This document shows positions 53,554 through 62,528 of a stretch of 64,000 nucleotides of DNA, in pieces. The notes below the pieces were generated by a model. That model had not been told where the DNA came from and made no database searches. It worked only from the letters and a program-made list of their open reading frames with translations. Source of the stretch: Dehalococcoidia bacterium (GTDB lineage: Bacteria; Chloroflexota; Dehalococcoidia; Lucifugimonadales; UBA1123); NCBI GenBank assembly GCA_021295915.1, contig JAGWBK010000006.1, positions 37,614-101,613 of the forward strand. The letters are read 5' to 3'. Both the position numbers and the translations under genes were made by a program. How positions within the stretch are numbered: the first letter of the stretch is position 1; each line of letters begins with the position of its first letter.

Positions 53554-54699
53554 ATGACCGAACTGCTACTCAACGAAGAAGAGCTGATGCTGCGGAACCT
53601 CGTGCGCGAGTTCGCCGATGCGGAGCTCGCTCCACGTGCCGCAGGGTACGACGAGACCGCGGAGTTCCCCTGGAAGAACATGAAGGGTCTCGCTGAGCTT
53701 GGAATCCTGGGACTTGGCATCGACGAGGAGTACGGCGGCAGTGGAGGCTCCACCCGGCAGCTCACGATTGCAGTCGAAGAGATCTCGCGTGGATGCGCGG
53801 CCACCGCGACGGTGCTTGGCGCACAACTCTCGCTCTGTACACAGTACATCAACATGTTCGGCACTGAGGGTCAGAAACGCGAGTTCATTCCGCCCCTGGT
53901 GGCCGGCGAGAAGATAGGCGCTTTCGCCCTCACGGAGCCGGGAGCAGGCTCCGATGCCGCCGCGATGACCACCATGGGCACAAAGTCCAACGGTGGGTAC
54001 GTCCTCAACGGTACCAAGACCTTCATCACCAACGCACCTGAGGCCAGCACGATGGTGGTTATGGCCTCCCAGGACCGCAGCCTCGGCTCCCGCGGCATCA
54101 ACTCGTTCATCCTCGAGTGCGACACTCCGGGCATTACGGTAAACCCGCTACACGGCAAGATGGGTATTCGTGCATCGTCTGCCGCAGAGGTGGTCTTTGA
54201 GGACTGTCCCGTGCCGGACGAGAACCGCATGGGCAACGAGGGCGATGGCTTCCGCATGACAATGGAGGTGCTGAACGCCAGCCGGATGGCGATAGCGGCC
54301 CAGTGCGTCGGCATCGCGCAGGCTGCCTACGATGCCGCCCTCGCGTACATCAAGCAACGTGAGGCCTTTGGGCAGAAGCTCGCCGAATTCCAGGGGATGC
54401 AGTGGTACCTCGTCGACATGGCAACCAGCATCGAGGCGGCCCGACTGCTCACGCTCAAGGCTGCCACCCTGAAAGACGAAGGCCGGCCCTTCGTCACCGA
54501 GGCTTCCATGGCGAAGCTCTACTGCTCGCGGGTCGCCGTCGAGTGCGCCGATAAGGCTGTCCAGATGCACGGCGGAGTCGGTTACTTCGCGCCCACCAAT
54601 GTCGAACGCTACTATCGCGATGCCAAGGTCCAGGAGATCTACGAGGGCACGTCCGAGATTCAGCGGCTCATCATCGCCCGCAACCTGCTGAGAGACTAA
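53554..54699 (+). CDS. Acyl-CoA dehydrogenase
   Basis: A 381-residue FAD enzyme that introduces a C2-C3 double bond into acyl-CoA. It has the FAD-binding ALTEPGAGSDAAAM, the signature QREAFGQKLAEFQGMQ and the catalytic glutamate in EIYEGTSEIQRL (E364). The C-terminal QMHGGVGY is conserved. Length and residues are those of short-chain members (butyryl-CoA-like). It forms a tight operon with the phosphatase, epimerase and B12-binding subunit, so it may feed the propionyl/methylmalonyl-CoA route. Confidence 0.94.
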   Translation: MTELLLNEEELMLRNLVREFADAELAPRAAGYDETAEFPWKNMKGLAELGILGLGIDEEYGGSGGSTRQLTIAVEEISRGCAATATVLGAQLSLCTQYINMFGTEGQKREFIPPLVAGEKIGAFALTEPGAGSDAAAMTTMGTKSNGGYVLNGTKTFITNAPEASTMVVMASQDRSLGSRGINSFILECDTPGITVNPLHGKMGIRASSAAEVVFEDCPVPDENRMGNEGDGFRMTMEVLNASRMAIAAQCVGIAQAAYDAALAYIKQREAFGQKLAEFQGMQWYLVDMATSIEAARLLTLKAATLKDEGRPFVTEASMAKLYCSRVAVECADKAVQMHGGVGYFAPTNVERYYRDAKVQEIYEGTSEIQRLIIARNLLRD

Positions 54700-54710
54700 G
54701 GAGAACCAGA

Positions 54711-55139
54711 TTGGCTGACTCCCCCTGCACAGCCCGACACATCAACCACGTCGCCCTCGCTGTGAGCGACATCGATGAAACGCTCGCCTTCTACCGTGAC
54801 GTGTTCGGCACCGGCGAGGCCGAAGTCGAGGACATCGAAGACCAGGCAGTGAGAGCCGCACTGGTACGCATTGGCGGATCGCAGCTTGAGCTCATCCAGC
54901 CGACCGATCCGGAGGGCGGCGTTGCGAAGTTCATTGAGCGAAGAGGCGAGGGCGTACACCACATTGCCTTCGAGGTCGACGATCTCCAAGCGAGCCTGGA
55001 CGCTCTGAACGAACACGGCGTCCGGACCATTGACAACGCGCCACGTGAGGGTCTGTCCGGCATGATCGGGTTCATCCACCCACGCTCGACAAGGGGCGTC
55101 CTTATCGAGCTGGTGGACCAGGATACCGCGCGGAGGTAG
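54711..55139 (+). CDS. mce: Methylmalonyl-CoA epimerase
   Basis: A 142-residue VOC-fold protein. Metal ligands appear at HINHVALAVSD (H), QLELIQP (E), HHIAFEVDD (H) and LIELVD (E), the four-ligand pattern of methylmalonyl-CoA epimerase. It converts (S)- to (R)-methylmalonyl-CoA, the form used by the mutase. TTG start after AAGGAG. It lies directly before the B12-binding subunit, which supports the assignment. Confidence 0.92.
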   Translation: MADSPCTARHINHVALAVSDIDETLAFYRDVFGTGEAEVEDIEDQAVRAALVRIGGSQLELIQPTDPEGGVAKFIERRGEGVHHIAFEVDDLQASLDALNEHGVRTIDNAPREGLSGMIGFIHPRSTRGVLIELVDQDTARR

Positions 55140-55144
55140 CTGAC

Positions 55145-55561
55145 GTGTCTAATCAATACCCCGTTCGAGTCTTGGTCGCGAAACCCGGACTCGATGGCCA
55201 CGACAGAGGGGCCAAGATCATCGCCCGCGCCCTGCGCGACGCCGGCATGGAGGTCATCTACACCGGCATCAGGCAGACGCCGCAGATGATCGTCGAGGCC
55301 GCACTTGAGGAAGATGTGGACGTCATCGGACTGAGCATCCTGTCCGGGGCGCACCTCGATCTCTTCCCGCAAATATTCGAGGGCCTGCGACTCAACGAAA
55401 TGGACGACGTCTCGGTAGTGGCCGGTGGCATCATCCCCGAGTCGGACAGGATCCAGCTCGAGGCGATGGGTGTCAAGGCGGTGTATGGCCCTGGATCACC
55501 CACGTCCGAGATCGTAGACCGTGTCAGGGAACTGGCTGCGGAGCGGGCAGAGAGCCTGTAG
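55145..55561 (+). CDS. Methylmalonyl-CoA mutase small subunit (cobalamin-binding)
   Basis: A 138-residue B12-binding domain. The cobalamin-ligating motif is LDGHDRGAKIIA, whose histidine coordinates the cobalt. LSILSGAHLDLFP (S-x-L) and VVAGGIIPESD (GG) follow. It belongs with the large subunit at 49786 as the separated C-terminal domain. GTG start, 5 bp after the epimerase. Its TAG stop abuts the stop codon of a convergent lipoprotein gene with no gap. Confidence 0.93.
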   Translation: MSNQYPVRVLVAKPGLDGHDRGAKIIARALRDAGMEVIYTGIRQTPQMIVEAALEEDVDVIGLSILSGAHLDLFPQIFEGLRLNEMDDVSVVAGGIIPESDRIQLEAMGVKAVYGPGSPTSEIVDRVRELAAERAESL

Positions 55562-56479
55562 CTAGTTCGTATCTGGCGGGTCTATCTCGACAGGGGTACC
55601 GAAGTCTGAGAGCCGAATCTCCAGCACCAGATCGGCCGTTCCTGTAATTCCAGCGCTCGCAAGAGGCAGCCCAAGCGCGTCGAGGTCAATTTCGCCGCCT
55701 GCGTCGATCCTGTACACCAGCCAGTCCTCAGCGCCTATCCAAACGTCTGCTGACTCAATCTCATCACCCAGGCCGCTAAGCGCCTCGATCTGCGGAGTGC
55801 CCGTTAGGTGAAGGGTCTCCACATCATCCAGAATTTCAGTTCCCTCTATGGCAGGATCTAACAGCGCCGGAGTGTCGCCGCCCATGAGCAGTGCGGGATT
55901 GGGCAGAGCAATAGAGCCAGGCGGAGCCTCCTCCCACACTTTGGTCTGAGGATTGGTCGTCCAGACCCTGTCACCAATGATGATGAGGTCGATCTGGAGC
56001 GAGAAGAAGAACACATTGAGGACGAGGCTGGCCTCGCTGCTGTCCGGGGCAGCAGAGAACCCGCTGTACGTGATGGGAATCTGGATTTCGCTGTCCGTAG
56101 AGTCCACCAACAGGTGTCCGGTTACCTCGAAAGCGAACGACTCGACCTGGGACATCGCCTCCGCTGAGTTTTCGAGAACATGCTCCGCCCCAGGAACGCT
56201 CTCTCCAGCTTCAGAGTCCTCCTCGACATCCCTGGAGTCCGAATCAGGAGTCTCAGTCGGGACAGGCGGCGGCGCCGTCGGCTGCGGTGTGGGAGTCGCC
56301 GTAGGAGATGGGGTCGGCGTGGCCGTAGGCATCGGAGTGGGCGTGATTGTCGGAGACGGTGTTGGGGTAGCCGTTGGTTCAGGCGTCCCTGTTGGCGTTG
56401 GCTCGGGCGCGGCCTCACCGCACGAGACAACGACCACCAGGGCGAGCGCACAGAGCATTATTTTCGCTATTCTGGACAT
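55562..56479 (-). CDS. Lipoprotein with Thr/Pro repeats and LppX/LprG-like domain
   Basis: A 305-residue lipoprotein. The signal ends in VVVVSC at about residue 20. A linker of Pro-Thr dipeptide repeats follows (PTPSPTITPTPMPTATPTPS) to about 80. The C-terminal about 200 residues have the pattern of the mycobacterial LppX/LprAFG and LolA-like fold: LENSAEAMSQVESFAFEVTG, GDRVWTTNPQTKVWEEAP and ADVWIGAEDWLVYRIDAGG. Such proteins carry lipids or help lipid export across the envelope. The gene is convergent with the mutase small subunit. Confidence 0.85.
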   Translation of the reverse strand: MSRIAKIMLCALALVVVVSCGEAAPEPTPTGTPEPTATPTPSPTITPTPMPTATPTPSPTATPTPQPTAPPPVPTETPDSDSRDVEEDSEAGESVPGAEHVLENSAEAMSQVESFAFEVTGHLLVDSTDSEIQIPITYSGFSAAPDSSEASLVLNVFFFSLQIDLIIIGDRVWTTNPQTKVWEEAPPGSIALPNPALLMGGDTPALLDPAIEGTEILDDVETLHLTGTPQIEALSGLGDEIESADVWIGAEDWLVYRIDAGGEIDLDALGLPLASAGITGTADLVLEIRLSDFGTPVEIDPPDTN

Positions 56480-56518
56480 GGCAGACCGACTGATTATAGA
56501 CGACGGAAAGCGAGACCG

Positions 56519-57196
56519 ATGCCTAACCTGGCGATAGTATTCGACTTCGACGGCGTCGTGCTGGATACCGAGACGCCCCTGTACTCCTCATGGGAGGAGA
56601 TGTACTCCAGGCACGGCGTACACCTGGACCTTGAGATGTTCGCCACCTACATAGGCGGCGCTGACTACTTCGACTTTCACCTGGACCTGGAGAAGCAGAC
56701 GGGCCTCTCGTTCGACAGGCAGAGCCTCATGGAAGAACGCAGAGCGATGTACCGGGAGCACGTTGCCGGCAACACGATTCTGCCCGGAGTGCAGGACTAT
56801 CTGTCAGAGGCGCGAGCCAGTGGGTTCCGGATTGGGCTCGCCTCGAACTCGGACATCGGATGGGTGGCCTCCAACCTCAAGGAGCTTGGGCTGTACGAGA
56901 AATTCGACGTACTCAAGACAAGGGACGACGTGGTCAACGTCAAGCCCAACCCTGAGATGTACCTGGCTGCGCTGTACGACCTGAAGACCGAACCCGAGCA
57001 CGCCATCGCGATCGAAGACTCCGCCAGCGGCGTAGCAGCCGCGACGTCAGCGGGACTCTTCACCGTCGCTGTTCCGAACCCCGTTACGAAGTACCACAAC
57101 CTGAGTAAGGCCGACGTCATCCTGGACAGCCTGGCAGCAACTCCCTTCCCGGACCTGGCCGCCATGGCATCGGACCGTCGGGACTGCTCAGCTTGA
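56519..57196 (+). CDS. HAD-superfamily phosphatase (beta-phosphoglucomutase/GPH type)
   Basis: A 225-residue HAD hydrolase. Motif I is VFDFDGVVLDTE (D10, D12 nucleophile/acid), motif II LASNSD, motif III lysine in VVNVKPNPEMYLAAL and motif IV IEDSASGVAAA. A helical cap is inserted after motif I. The ATG at 56519 is chosen; an in-frame extension upstream lies antisense to the lipoprotein gene. Substrate unknown, probably a sugar phosphate. It starts 39 bp after the divergent lipoprotein gene, so their promoters overlap. Confidence 0.9.
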   Translation: MPNLAIVFDFDGVVLDTETPLYSSWEEMYSRHGVHLDLEMFATYIGGADYFDFHLDLEKQTGLSFDRQSLMEERRAMYREHVAGNTILPGVQDYLSEARASGFRIGLASNSDIGWVASNLKELGLYEKFDVLKTRDDVVNVKPNPEMYLAALYDLKTEPEHAIAIEDSASGVAAATSAGLFTVAVPNPVTKYHNLSKADVILDSLAATPFPDLAAMASDRRDCSA

Positions 57197-57282
57197 TAAT
57201 GGGTTCAAGCTAATATAGACTCCAACGAACTGAGAATCGGCTCCTTTAGCCGCCTCAAACACGATACAAAGGAGAGTACGTC

Positions 57283-57759
57283 ATGCCTAAAGTCAGCGGA
57301 CTCGGACACGTAGGAATCTTCGTTCACGACTTGATGAAGCAGCGCGACTTCTACTCTCGCGTAATGGGACTGGAGATAGCAGACGAGGACATCGAAGGCC
57401 GAGGCATGGTCTTCCTCAGCGCCCATCCCGACGAGGAGCATCACGAGTTCGTCATCATGAAGGGCCGCACTGGCGGATCGGACGCTCAGGTCATCCAGCA
57501 GCTTTCGTTCAAGGTTGACACTCTCGCCGAACTCAAGGAGTTCCACACCGTCTTCAAGGACGAGGGTGTGGAGATTCAGCGTACCGTCAGTCACGGCAAC
57601 GCCTTCGGGATGTACGCGTCCGACCCCGAGGGGAATACCATCGAGGTCTACTACAAGACCGGCTTCCCGGTGCCGCAGCCTCACGGCGACCCCGTGGACC
57701 TGGACGACTCCGAAGAGGAGCTGCTGGAGATCGCAAGGTCGGCAATTCCCGCCTCGTAA
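57283..57759 (+). CDS. VOC/glyoxalase family protein
   Basis: A 158-residue vicinal-oxygen-chelate fold protein. The first beta-alpha-beta-beta-beta unit begins GLGHVGIFVHDLMKQRDFYS (H ligand). The second has QLSFKVDTLAELKEFHTVF and the GNTIEVYYK segment with the glutamate ligand. It is of the extradiol-dioxygenase/glyoxalase type with two paralogous halves. The start follows AAAGGAGAG. The adjacent downstream gene encodes an amidohydrolase, suggesting a shared small-molecule degradation step. Confidence 0.86.
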   Translation: MPKVSGLGHVGIFVHDLMKQRDFYSRVMGLEIADEDIEGRGMVFLSAHPDEEHHEFVIMKGRTGGSDAQVIQQLSFKVDTLAELKEFHTVFKDEGVEIQRTVSHGNAFGMYASDPEGNTIEVYYKTGFPVPQPHGDPVDLDDSEEELLEIARSAIPAS

Positions 57760-57786
57760 ATCACAAGTAAGAGTTCGAATAAGGCC

Positions 57787-57803
57787 CGCGGGTAAGACCC
57801 GCG
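57787..57803 (+). repeat. Short hairpin between the VOC and amidohydrolase genes
   Basis: CGCGGGT (57787-57793) pairs with ACCCGCG (57797-57803) around AAG. There is no T tract, so it is more likely a processing or attenuating structure than a simple terminator. Confidence 0.4.
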
Positions 57804-57826
57804 CCACAGGTGGAGGGCGAATCAAG

Positions 57827-59059
57827 ATGAAGCTAGTGTTGAAGGCCGACCGCCTGATCGACGGCACAGGCAGCGATCCTGTTAAGGACGCGGCCGTAGT
57901 CGTCAAGGACGGACGAATCTCGGAGGTGACCACTCAGGACAAGCTCCAGATTGGCGAGCGCGAAGATGTCGACGTAATCGACGTTGCCGGCGGCACGCTG
58001 ATGCCCGGCTTCATCGAGATGCACTCCCACATCCACTGTAGCGCCCAGGCTGACGCCTACACGCACATCACCACCGAGAGTAACGAGACCTTTATCATGC
58101 GCGGGACCAAGGCAGTTCGAGCTGCCCTCAGTTCCGGCGTAACAACGATGCGCGACCTGGGAAGCAGGAACCAGGTAATTCTCCCAATCAAGTCTGCCAT
58201 CGAGAACAACATCATTCCCGGCCCCAGGCTGATTGCCGCCGGTACTCCCATAACGACTACAGGCGGTCACTGCAACATGTTCGGCACGGAAGCCGACACC
58301 GCCGATGAGGTTGTCACCGCGATTCGGAATCAGTTCAAGCTCGGCGCGGACTGCATTAAGGTCATGTCCACCGGCGGCGGGTTTACGCCGGGCACAAACG
58401 TCCGGGCGCCACAGTACCCGGTAGAGACCCTGAAGGCTGCGGTCACTGACGCCGAACGACTTGGTCTCCGAGTTGCCGCTCACTGCCACGCCTCAGCCGG
58501 AGTCAGGAACTGCGTGGATGCGGGAATCCACAACCTGATCCACTGCTCGTGGCTCGCCGAAAACGAAGAGGATATGTACGACTACGATACCGACTACGCC
58601 GACATGATCGCGGAGAAGGGTATCTACGTCGATCCCACCCTCGCGCTCGGACGGTTGAATGCCTTGCGTGGCCGTGTCAGGGCTGGCGGTGGACAGGGCA
58701 TGGGTGACCCTGCACGGCGATTCGAGATTCTGAGAGACATGTGGGACCGTGGCGTGAAGTTCGTGACCGGAATGGACTCCGGGATGACCAACGCCAACTT
58801 CGACGACTTCGCGTACATCCCCCAGGTCATGGTCGAAGAGATGCACATCTCCCCGATGGAGGCGATCGTCTGCTCAACTCAGACCTCGGCAGAGTGCCTG
58901 GGCCTGGAAGACGAGATTGGTACGCTCGAGGCAGGCAAGTCTGCCGACGTCGTGATAGTCAACGGAGATCCATCGGAGGACATCACTGCGCTTCACAACG
59001 TCAACACGATCGTTACGCAGGGCGCAGTCGCCAAACGAGACAACGAGCTTCTCATCTAG
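57827..59059 (+). CDS. Amidohydrolase family protein
   Basis: A 410-residue metal-dependent hydrolase. The N-terminal beta-sandwich includes KADRLIDGTGSDPVKDAAVV. Metal ligands are in FIEMHSHIH (H-x-H), the bridging lysine in GADCIKVMSTGGG, and histidines in AAHCHASAG and LIHCSW. The last aspartate is in VTGMDSGMTN. The sandwich closes with LEAGKSADVVIVNGDP. The pattern fits imidazolonepropionase-like and prolidase-like amidohydrolases. ATG at 57827 after GGAGGG; a longer in-frame start would overlap the VOC gene. Substrate unknown. Confidence 0.9.
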   Translation: MKLVLKADRLIDGTGSDPVKDAAVVVKDGRISEVTTQDKLQIGEREDVDVIDVAGGTLMPGFIEMHSHIHCSAQADAYTHITTESNETFIMRGTKAVRAALSSGVTTMRDLGSRNQVILPIKSAIENNIIPGPRLIAAGTPITTTGGHCNMFGTEADTADEVVTAIRNQFKLGADCIKVMSTGGGFTPGTNVRAPQYPVETLKAAVTDAERLGLRVAAHCHASAGVRNCVDAGIHNLIHCSWLAENEEDMYDYDTDYADMIAEKGIYVDPTLALGRLNALRGRVRAGGGQGMGDPARRFEILRDMWDRGVKFVTGMDSGMTNANFDDFAYIPQVMVEEMHISPMEAIVCSTQTSAECLGLEDEIGTLEAGKSADVVIVNGDPSEDITALHNVNTIVTQGAVAKRDNELLI

Positions 59060-59090
59060 TCCCAGTCCTGGTCGGCCCGGGACGGATGGC

Positions 59091-60493
59091 ATGTCCTCAA
59101 AAATGAGGATAGGTTCGGCATTCGCTGCCTTAATCCTGCTCGTCTTCCTGTCGTGCGGCGGAAGCACAACGGAGCCTCCCACGCCTCAGCCTTCACCGAC
59201 TGCCCAAGTGAAGGCTGCCGCTCCGGTAGCTACGGCAACCTCACTACCCGCTCCTACTGCAACACCTATCTCGCCTACTGCGGTTCCAACTCCGATACCG
59301 CCCGCCAGCACGCTAGTCCCTCCTGATCCCACGGCTACCACGATGCCGGTCCAGCAGGCGGTGCATTCGACACCAGCTCCTTCTCCCCCATTCCGACAGT
59401 CGCCCCACAGTCAGCACAGACGTCTCCAACTCCTCCCAACGTTATCGGACTCGAGCCTCCCGGTCGCATACCCGCTCCGGCACCGGTCGGTCTCGACGGT
59501 TGGGTAAATTCCGAGCCACTTACTGTGTCCGACTTCGCGGACAAGATCATCCTGTTCGACTTCTGGACGTACACCTGCGTGAACTGCGTACGCACCCTGC
59601 CCTACCTTCAGGACTGGCACGAAAAGTACGCGGACCTGGGTCTGCTGATCGTCGGGGTCCACACTCCGGAGTTCGACTTCGAGAAGCTGCCCGAAAACGT
59701 CGCCGCTGCTGTCGCCGACCTCGGCGTCGGGTACGCCGTAGCCCAGGACAACGAGCGCATGACCTGGAACGCATATCGCGTCCAGGCGTGGCCCACCAAG
59801 TACATCGTCGACGGCGATGGCTTCGTTCGCTACTACTATCGTGGCGAGGGCGCGTACGCCGACACAGAGCTTGTCATCCGATTCCTGCTGGGGGAGATGG
59901 GGCGAGACGTCTCACACATCGACCCGAACACAGAGCCAGATCCCGAGCCCATCGCAGGCACCCAGGCCACCGACTTTGAGAATTTCCTGACAAGGGAGCT
60001 CTACGCTGGGACACGTCGCAACATCGACTTCGGTGGTGCGTACATCCTCAATGAGGAATTCTACAACGCAGCCGGTGAAGTTCAGGAGTACACCGATCCC
60101 GGCGAGCACAGGAACCATTTCCTGTTCCTGCAGGGGTCGTGGCAGAGCACGGAGGAGAGCCTGGAGTACGCGGCGACCGATTCCAGCTACGAAGGCTACA
60201 TCGGCTTCCGATTCTTCGCCAACGAGGTGAACGCGGTGCTCAACCACATGCCTGGAGAGTCGTACGACTTCCGCGTAGAGATCGACGGCGGCCCGGTGCC
60301 TCAGGCGTCCGCCGGGTCGGACATCCAGTACGACGACGAGGGCAACAGCTACGTCACCGTGGACTCCGCCCGTATGTATCGCCTGATCAGGCAGGCTGAC
60401 GTCACCTCCCACGACTTGCTGCTCAGGCCCGCAGACGACCGCTTCTCAGTCTTCGCCTTCACCTTCGGAGCCTACGGGGAAGACGGCAACTAG
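59091..60493 (+). pseudogene. Frameshifted thioredoxin-like (DipZ/TlpA-type) lipoprotein
   Basis: One gene in two frames. From the ATG at 59091 the protein has a lipobox LVFLSC and a Thr/Pro/Ala-rich linker. At a five-C run (59385-59389) the frame changes. From there SPIPTVAPQSAQTSPTPPNV continues the linker, then GWVNSEPL, and the thioredoxin fold with IILFDFWTYTCVNCVRTLP (CxxC), ending at 60493. The C-terminal domain (RRNIDFGGAYILNEEFYNAA) is the DipZ-type carbohydrate-binding-like domain. A single missing base in the C run would account for the break. A GTG at 59525 could restart translation of the enzyme domain without its signal peptide. Role, if intact: extracytoplasmic thiol-disulfide chemistry. 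Confidence 0.8.
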
Positions 60494-60588
60494 ACATGGT
60501 CCCACCACTAGTCCAATCCCAAATGGCCTCGATCGCTCAGAATGACGCTTGACGTCCATCGTCATCAAGATCTACACTTCGCACTGTA

Positions 60589-60870
60589 ATGATCCTAGGC
60601 TATCGCGATAGGCGAACCGCGCGCTTTGCTGCTGGAGAATTCGTCCCTGCTTTCCAAGGATTTGAACGCCAAGCGGCGAAGAGGCTATCCATACTGAACG
60701 CAGCCCCGGCGCTGGACACGTTGAGTGCACTCCCCAGCAATCGGCTGGAGGCCCTCAGAGGATCGAGACGAGGTCAGTACTCGATTCGCATCAGCCGGCA
60801 GTGGCGCATTTGCTTCACTTGGTCGGAAGGATCGGGGCCAACTGATGTTGAGATCGTCGACTATCATTAG
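60589..60870 (+). CDS. higB: HigB-like RelE-family toxin
   Basis: A 93-residue toxin. It has the HigB landmarks MILGYRDRRTARFAAGEF, ERQAAKRLSILNAAPALDTL, NRLEALRGSRRGQYSIRISR, then QWRICFTW and the end VEIVDYH. Such toxins cleave mRNA on the ribosome. There is no Shine-Dalgarno sequence just upstream, so translation may be leaderless or weak. The antitoxin partner downstream is broken. Confidence 0.9.
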   Translation: MILGYRDRRTARFAAGEFVPAFQGFERQAAKRLSILNAAPALDTLSALPSNRLEALRGSRRGQYSIRISRQWRICFTWSEGSGPTDVEIVDYH

Positions 60871-60891
60871 AAGAATGAGGTAGCAGGAGAA

Positions 60892-61147
60892 ATGTTCAGA
60901 AGAGCAGTTCACCCCGGGGAGATTCTAGACAACCTTTGCTCGTGAGATCGATGTGCCTCCAAACCGTGTCAGCCAGATAATCTCGGGCAAGCGCTCTGTG
61001 ACCAGCGACACCGCCCTCCGGTTTGGACACTGGTTCGGAGTCGACCCGCAGTTCTGGCTCAATCTGCAGACTCAGTTTGACTTGGCTGAAGCAGAGCTAC
61101 GAATTGGCGCCGCAGTGCGGCAGCTGCCAACGGCGAGTACCGGATGA
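60892..61147 (+). pseudogene. higA: Broken HigA-type antitoxin
   Basis: The ATG at 60892 follows AGGAG and encodes the family start MFRRAVHPGEILDN, but the frame meets TGA at 60943-60945. In another frame FAREIDVPPNRVSQIISGKR, then VTSDTALRFGHWFGVDPQFW, continues to the end of the gene, which is the HigA helix-turn-helix. Compared with intact HigA, about a dozen residues of the first helix (between GEIL and FAREI) are missing, along with the frame. The antitoxin therefore probably cannot be made in full, although the toxin gene is intact. Confidence 0.8.
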
Positions 61148-61153
61148 TTGTCG

Positions 61154-62437
61154 TTAGCGGCGGCCTTCTGCCATCTCTGATGCATCCGGGTGGCGGCGCA
61201 GCATCCATAGTGACACGAGTCCGGCTACTGCGAGCAGTCCGTTGAACCCGAACGCCAGTCCCCAGCCTGCTGCACCCTCGACGATATCGAGTATTCCCCC
61301 GGCCAGTATTGGCGCGATTGCCCCGACTGTGAACCCGATGAAGTTCTGGACTCCCTGCGTCGACCCAATCCGGTTCGCCGGTGCGAGCTCAGTCGCAGCC
61401 GTGGAGTAGATCGCCGAGTCGGCTGCCGTGGCAAAACCGTACACGAATCCCAGCGCTATCAGCACGATCAGCGGTGCCCCCAGCAGCCATCCTACAACGA
61501 ACGACACTGCCCCACTGACGGCGAATATGACCCCTGCGCCAGCTGTGCGCCCGAGCCGGTCGGAGAGCATTCCGCCGAGGAATACACCCACGCTGCCACT
61601 CATGAACATGAGGCCCGCCCAGGTCGCAGCTATGACTGCCGCCTCACCCGGCTCGCGACCACTCTCCATGAGCGCGGCCACCAGTAGCAGAGGGAGCCAC
61701 AGCCTTGCGAGATATAGCTCTGCCGTGTGGAGCGCGTAGGCGAGGTTCAGCAGAAGAATCGACCCGCCCTTGAGAATTCTCAGGTCAGGCCCCCATGATC
61801 TCGGCGAGTTAGTCATGTCCTCGTCTGAGCGCCTGTCGCGCACCACCCACAGGGCTATTGCGACCCCGACCAGTCCCACCAGCGAGGTGATAAGATACGC
61901 AGTCCGCCACGAATCGGTCAGGTCTAGCAGCAGACCTGTAAAGGCGTAGGAACCCGTCGTACCCACAAAGCCGATGCTGACGAACGTACCCACCGCCGTC
62001 CCGCGCATACTGCCTGCGAATCTCAGCGAAACCAGCCTGACTCCTGGAATGTACGCGCCAACGTGTCCCGCGCCTGCCGCACATCTGAGCAGTGATGCCG
62101 TCCAGATGTCGCGGGCAAGCAACGGGAACAGCACGTTGGCGACGGCCATGACCACGATGCTGGCAAGCAGCACCTTCCTGGCCGGAACCCGGTCGGTGAC
62201 TGGAAGCAGGAAGACAGCGGACAGCGCGCTGCCCACGAGGTACGCGCTGAAGACGACAGCCGCCTCCGTATTGTTCATCGACCATTCGTCCCGCACGAAC
62301 GGCACAGAGACGATGTAGCTGGAGAACGGAAGAAGCGTCAGGAGCAGCGTGGAGCTGATCGCAGTCAGCCACAGAATGTCCGACCAGCTCACCAGCCCAA
62401 ATCGGACCCTTGCCCCGGACTCTTTGTCAGTTGCCAT
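61154..62437 (-). CDS. MFS transporter
   Basis: A 427-residue transporter with 12 predicted helices. The first helix region begins WLTAISSTLLLTLLPFSSYI. The D-R motif after TM2 is LLPVTDRVPARKVLLASIVV, and the second half has GGMLSDRLGRTAGAGVI. It resembles nitrate/nitrite or sugar:H+ family members only in general layout. Substrate unknown. It is convergent with the broken higA (7 bp between). Confidence 0.85.
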   Translation of the reverse strand: MATDKESGARVRFGLVSWSDILWLTAISSTLLLTLLPFSSYIVSVPFVRDEWSMNNTEAAVVFSAYLVGSALSAVFLLPVTDRVPARKVLLASIVVMAVANVLFPLLARDIWTASLLRCAAGAGHVGAYIPGVRLVSLRFAGSMRGTAVGTFVSIGFVGTTGSYAFTGLLLDLTDSWRTAYLITSLVGLVGVAIALWVVRDRRSDEDMTNSPRSWGPDLRILKGGSILLLNLAYALHTAELYLARLWLPLLLVAALMESGREPGEAAVIAATWAGLMFMSGSVGVFLGGMLSDRLGRTAGAGVIFAVSGAVSFVVGWLLGAPLIVLIALGFVYGFATAADSAIYSTAATELAPANRIGSTQGVQNFIGFTVGAIAPILAGGILDIVEGAAGWGLAFGFNGLLAVAGLVSLWMLRRHPDASEMAEGRR

Positions 62438-62528
62438 AGTGAATCACCGATCTCGCCCGCCATGTTACCCTATTGCAATCACATGGCAGGTTGGGCGCTG
62501 GGCGTGCCAACCAGGCCCAACGAGTACC

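Noticed and set aside
55562-56479. Pro-Thr repeat tract as a possible satellite
   Set aside because: It is a coding linker of a lipoprotein with a clear C-terminal domain.
56180-56518. In-frame N-terminal extension of the HAD phosphatase
   Set aside because: It is Arg/Gly-rich sequence antisense to the PT-repeat lipoprotein; the conserved start is at 56519.
57515-57826. In-frame extension upstream of the amidohydrolase
   Set aside because: It overlaps the VOC gene in another frame and lacks conservation; the ATG at 57827 has a good ribosome site.
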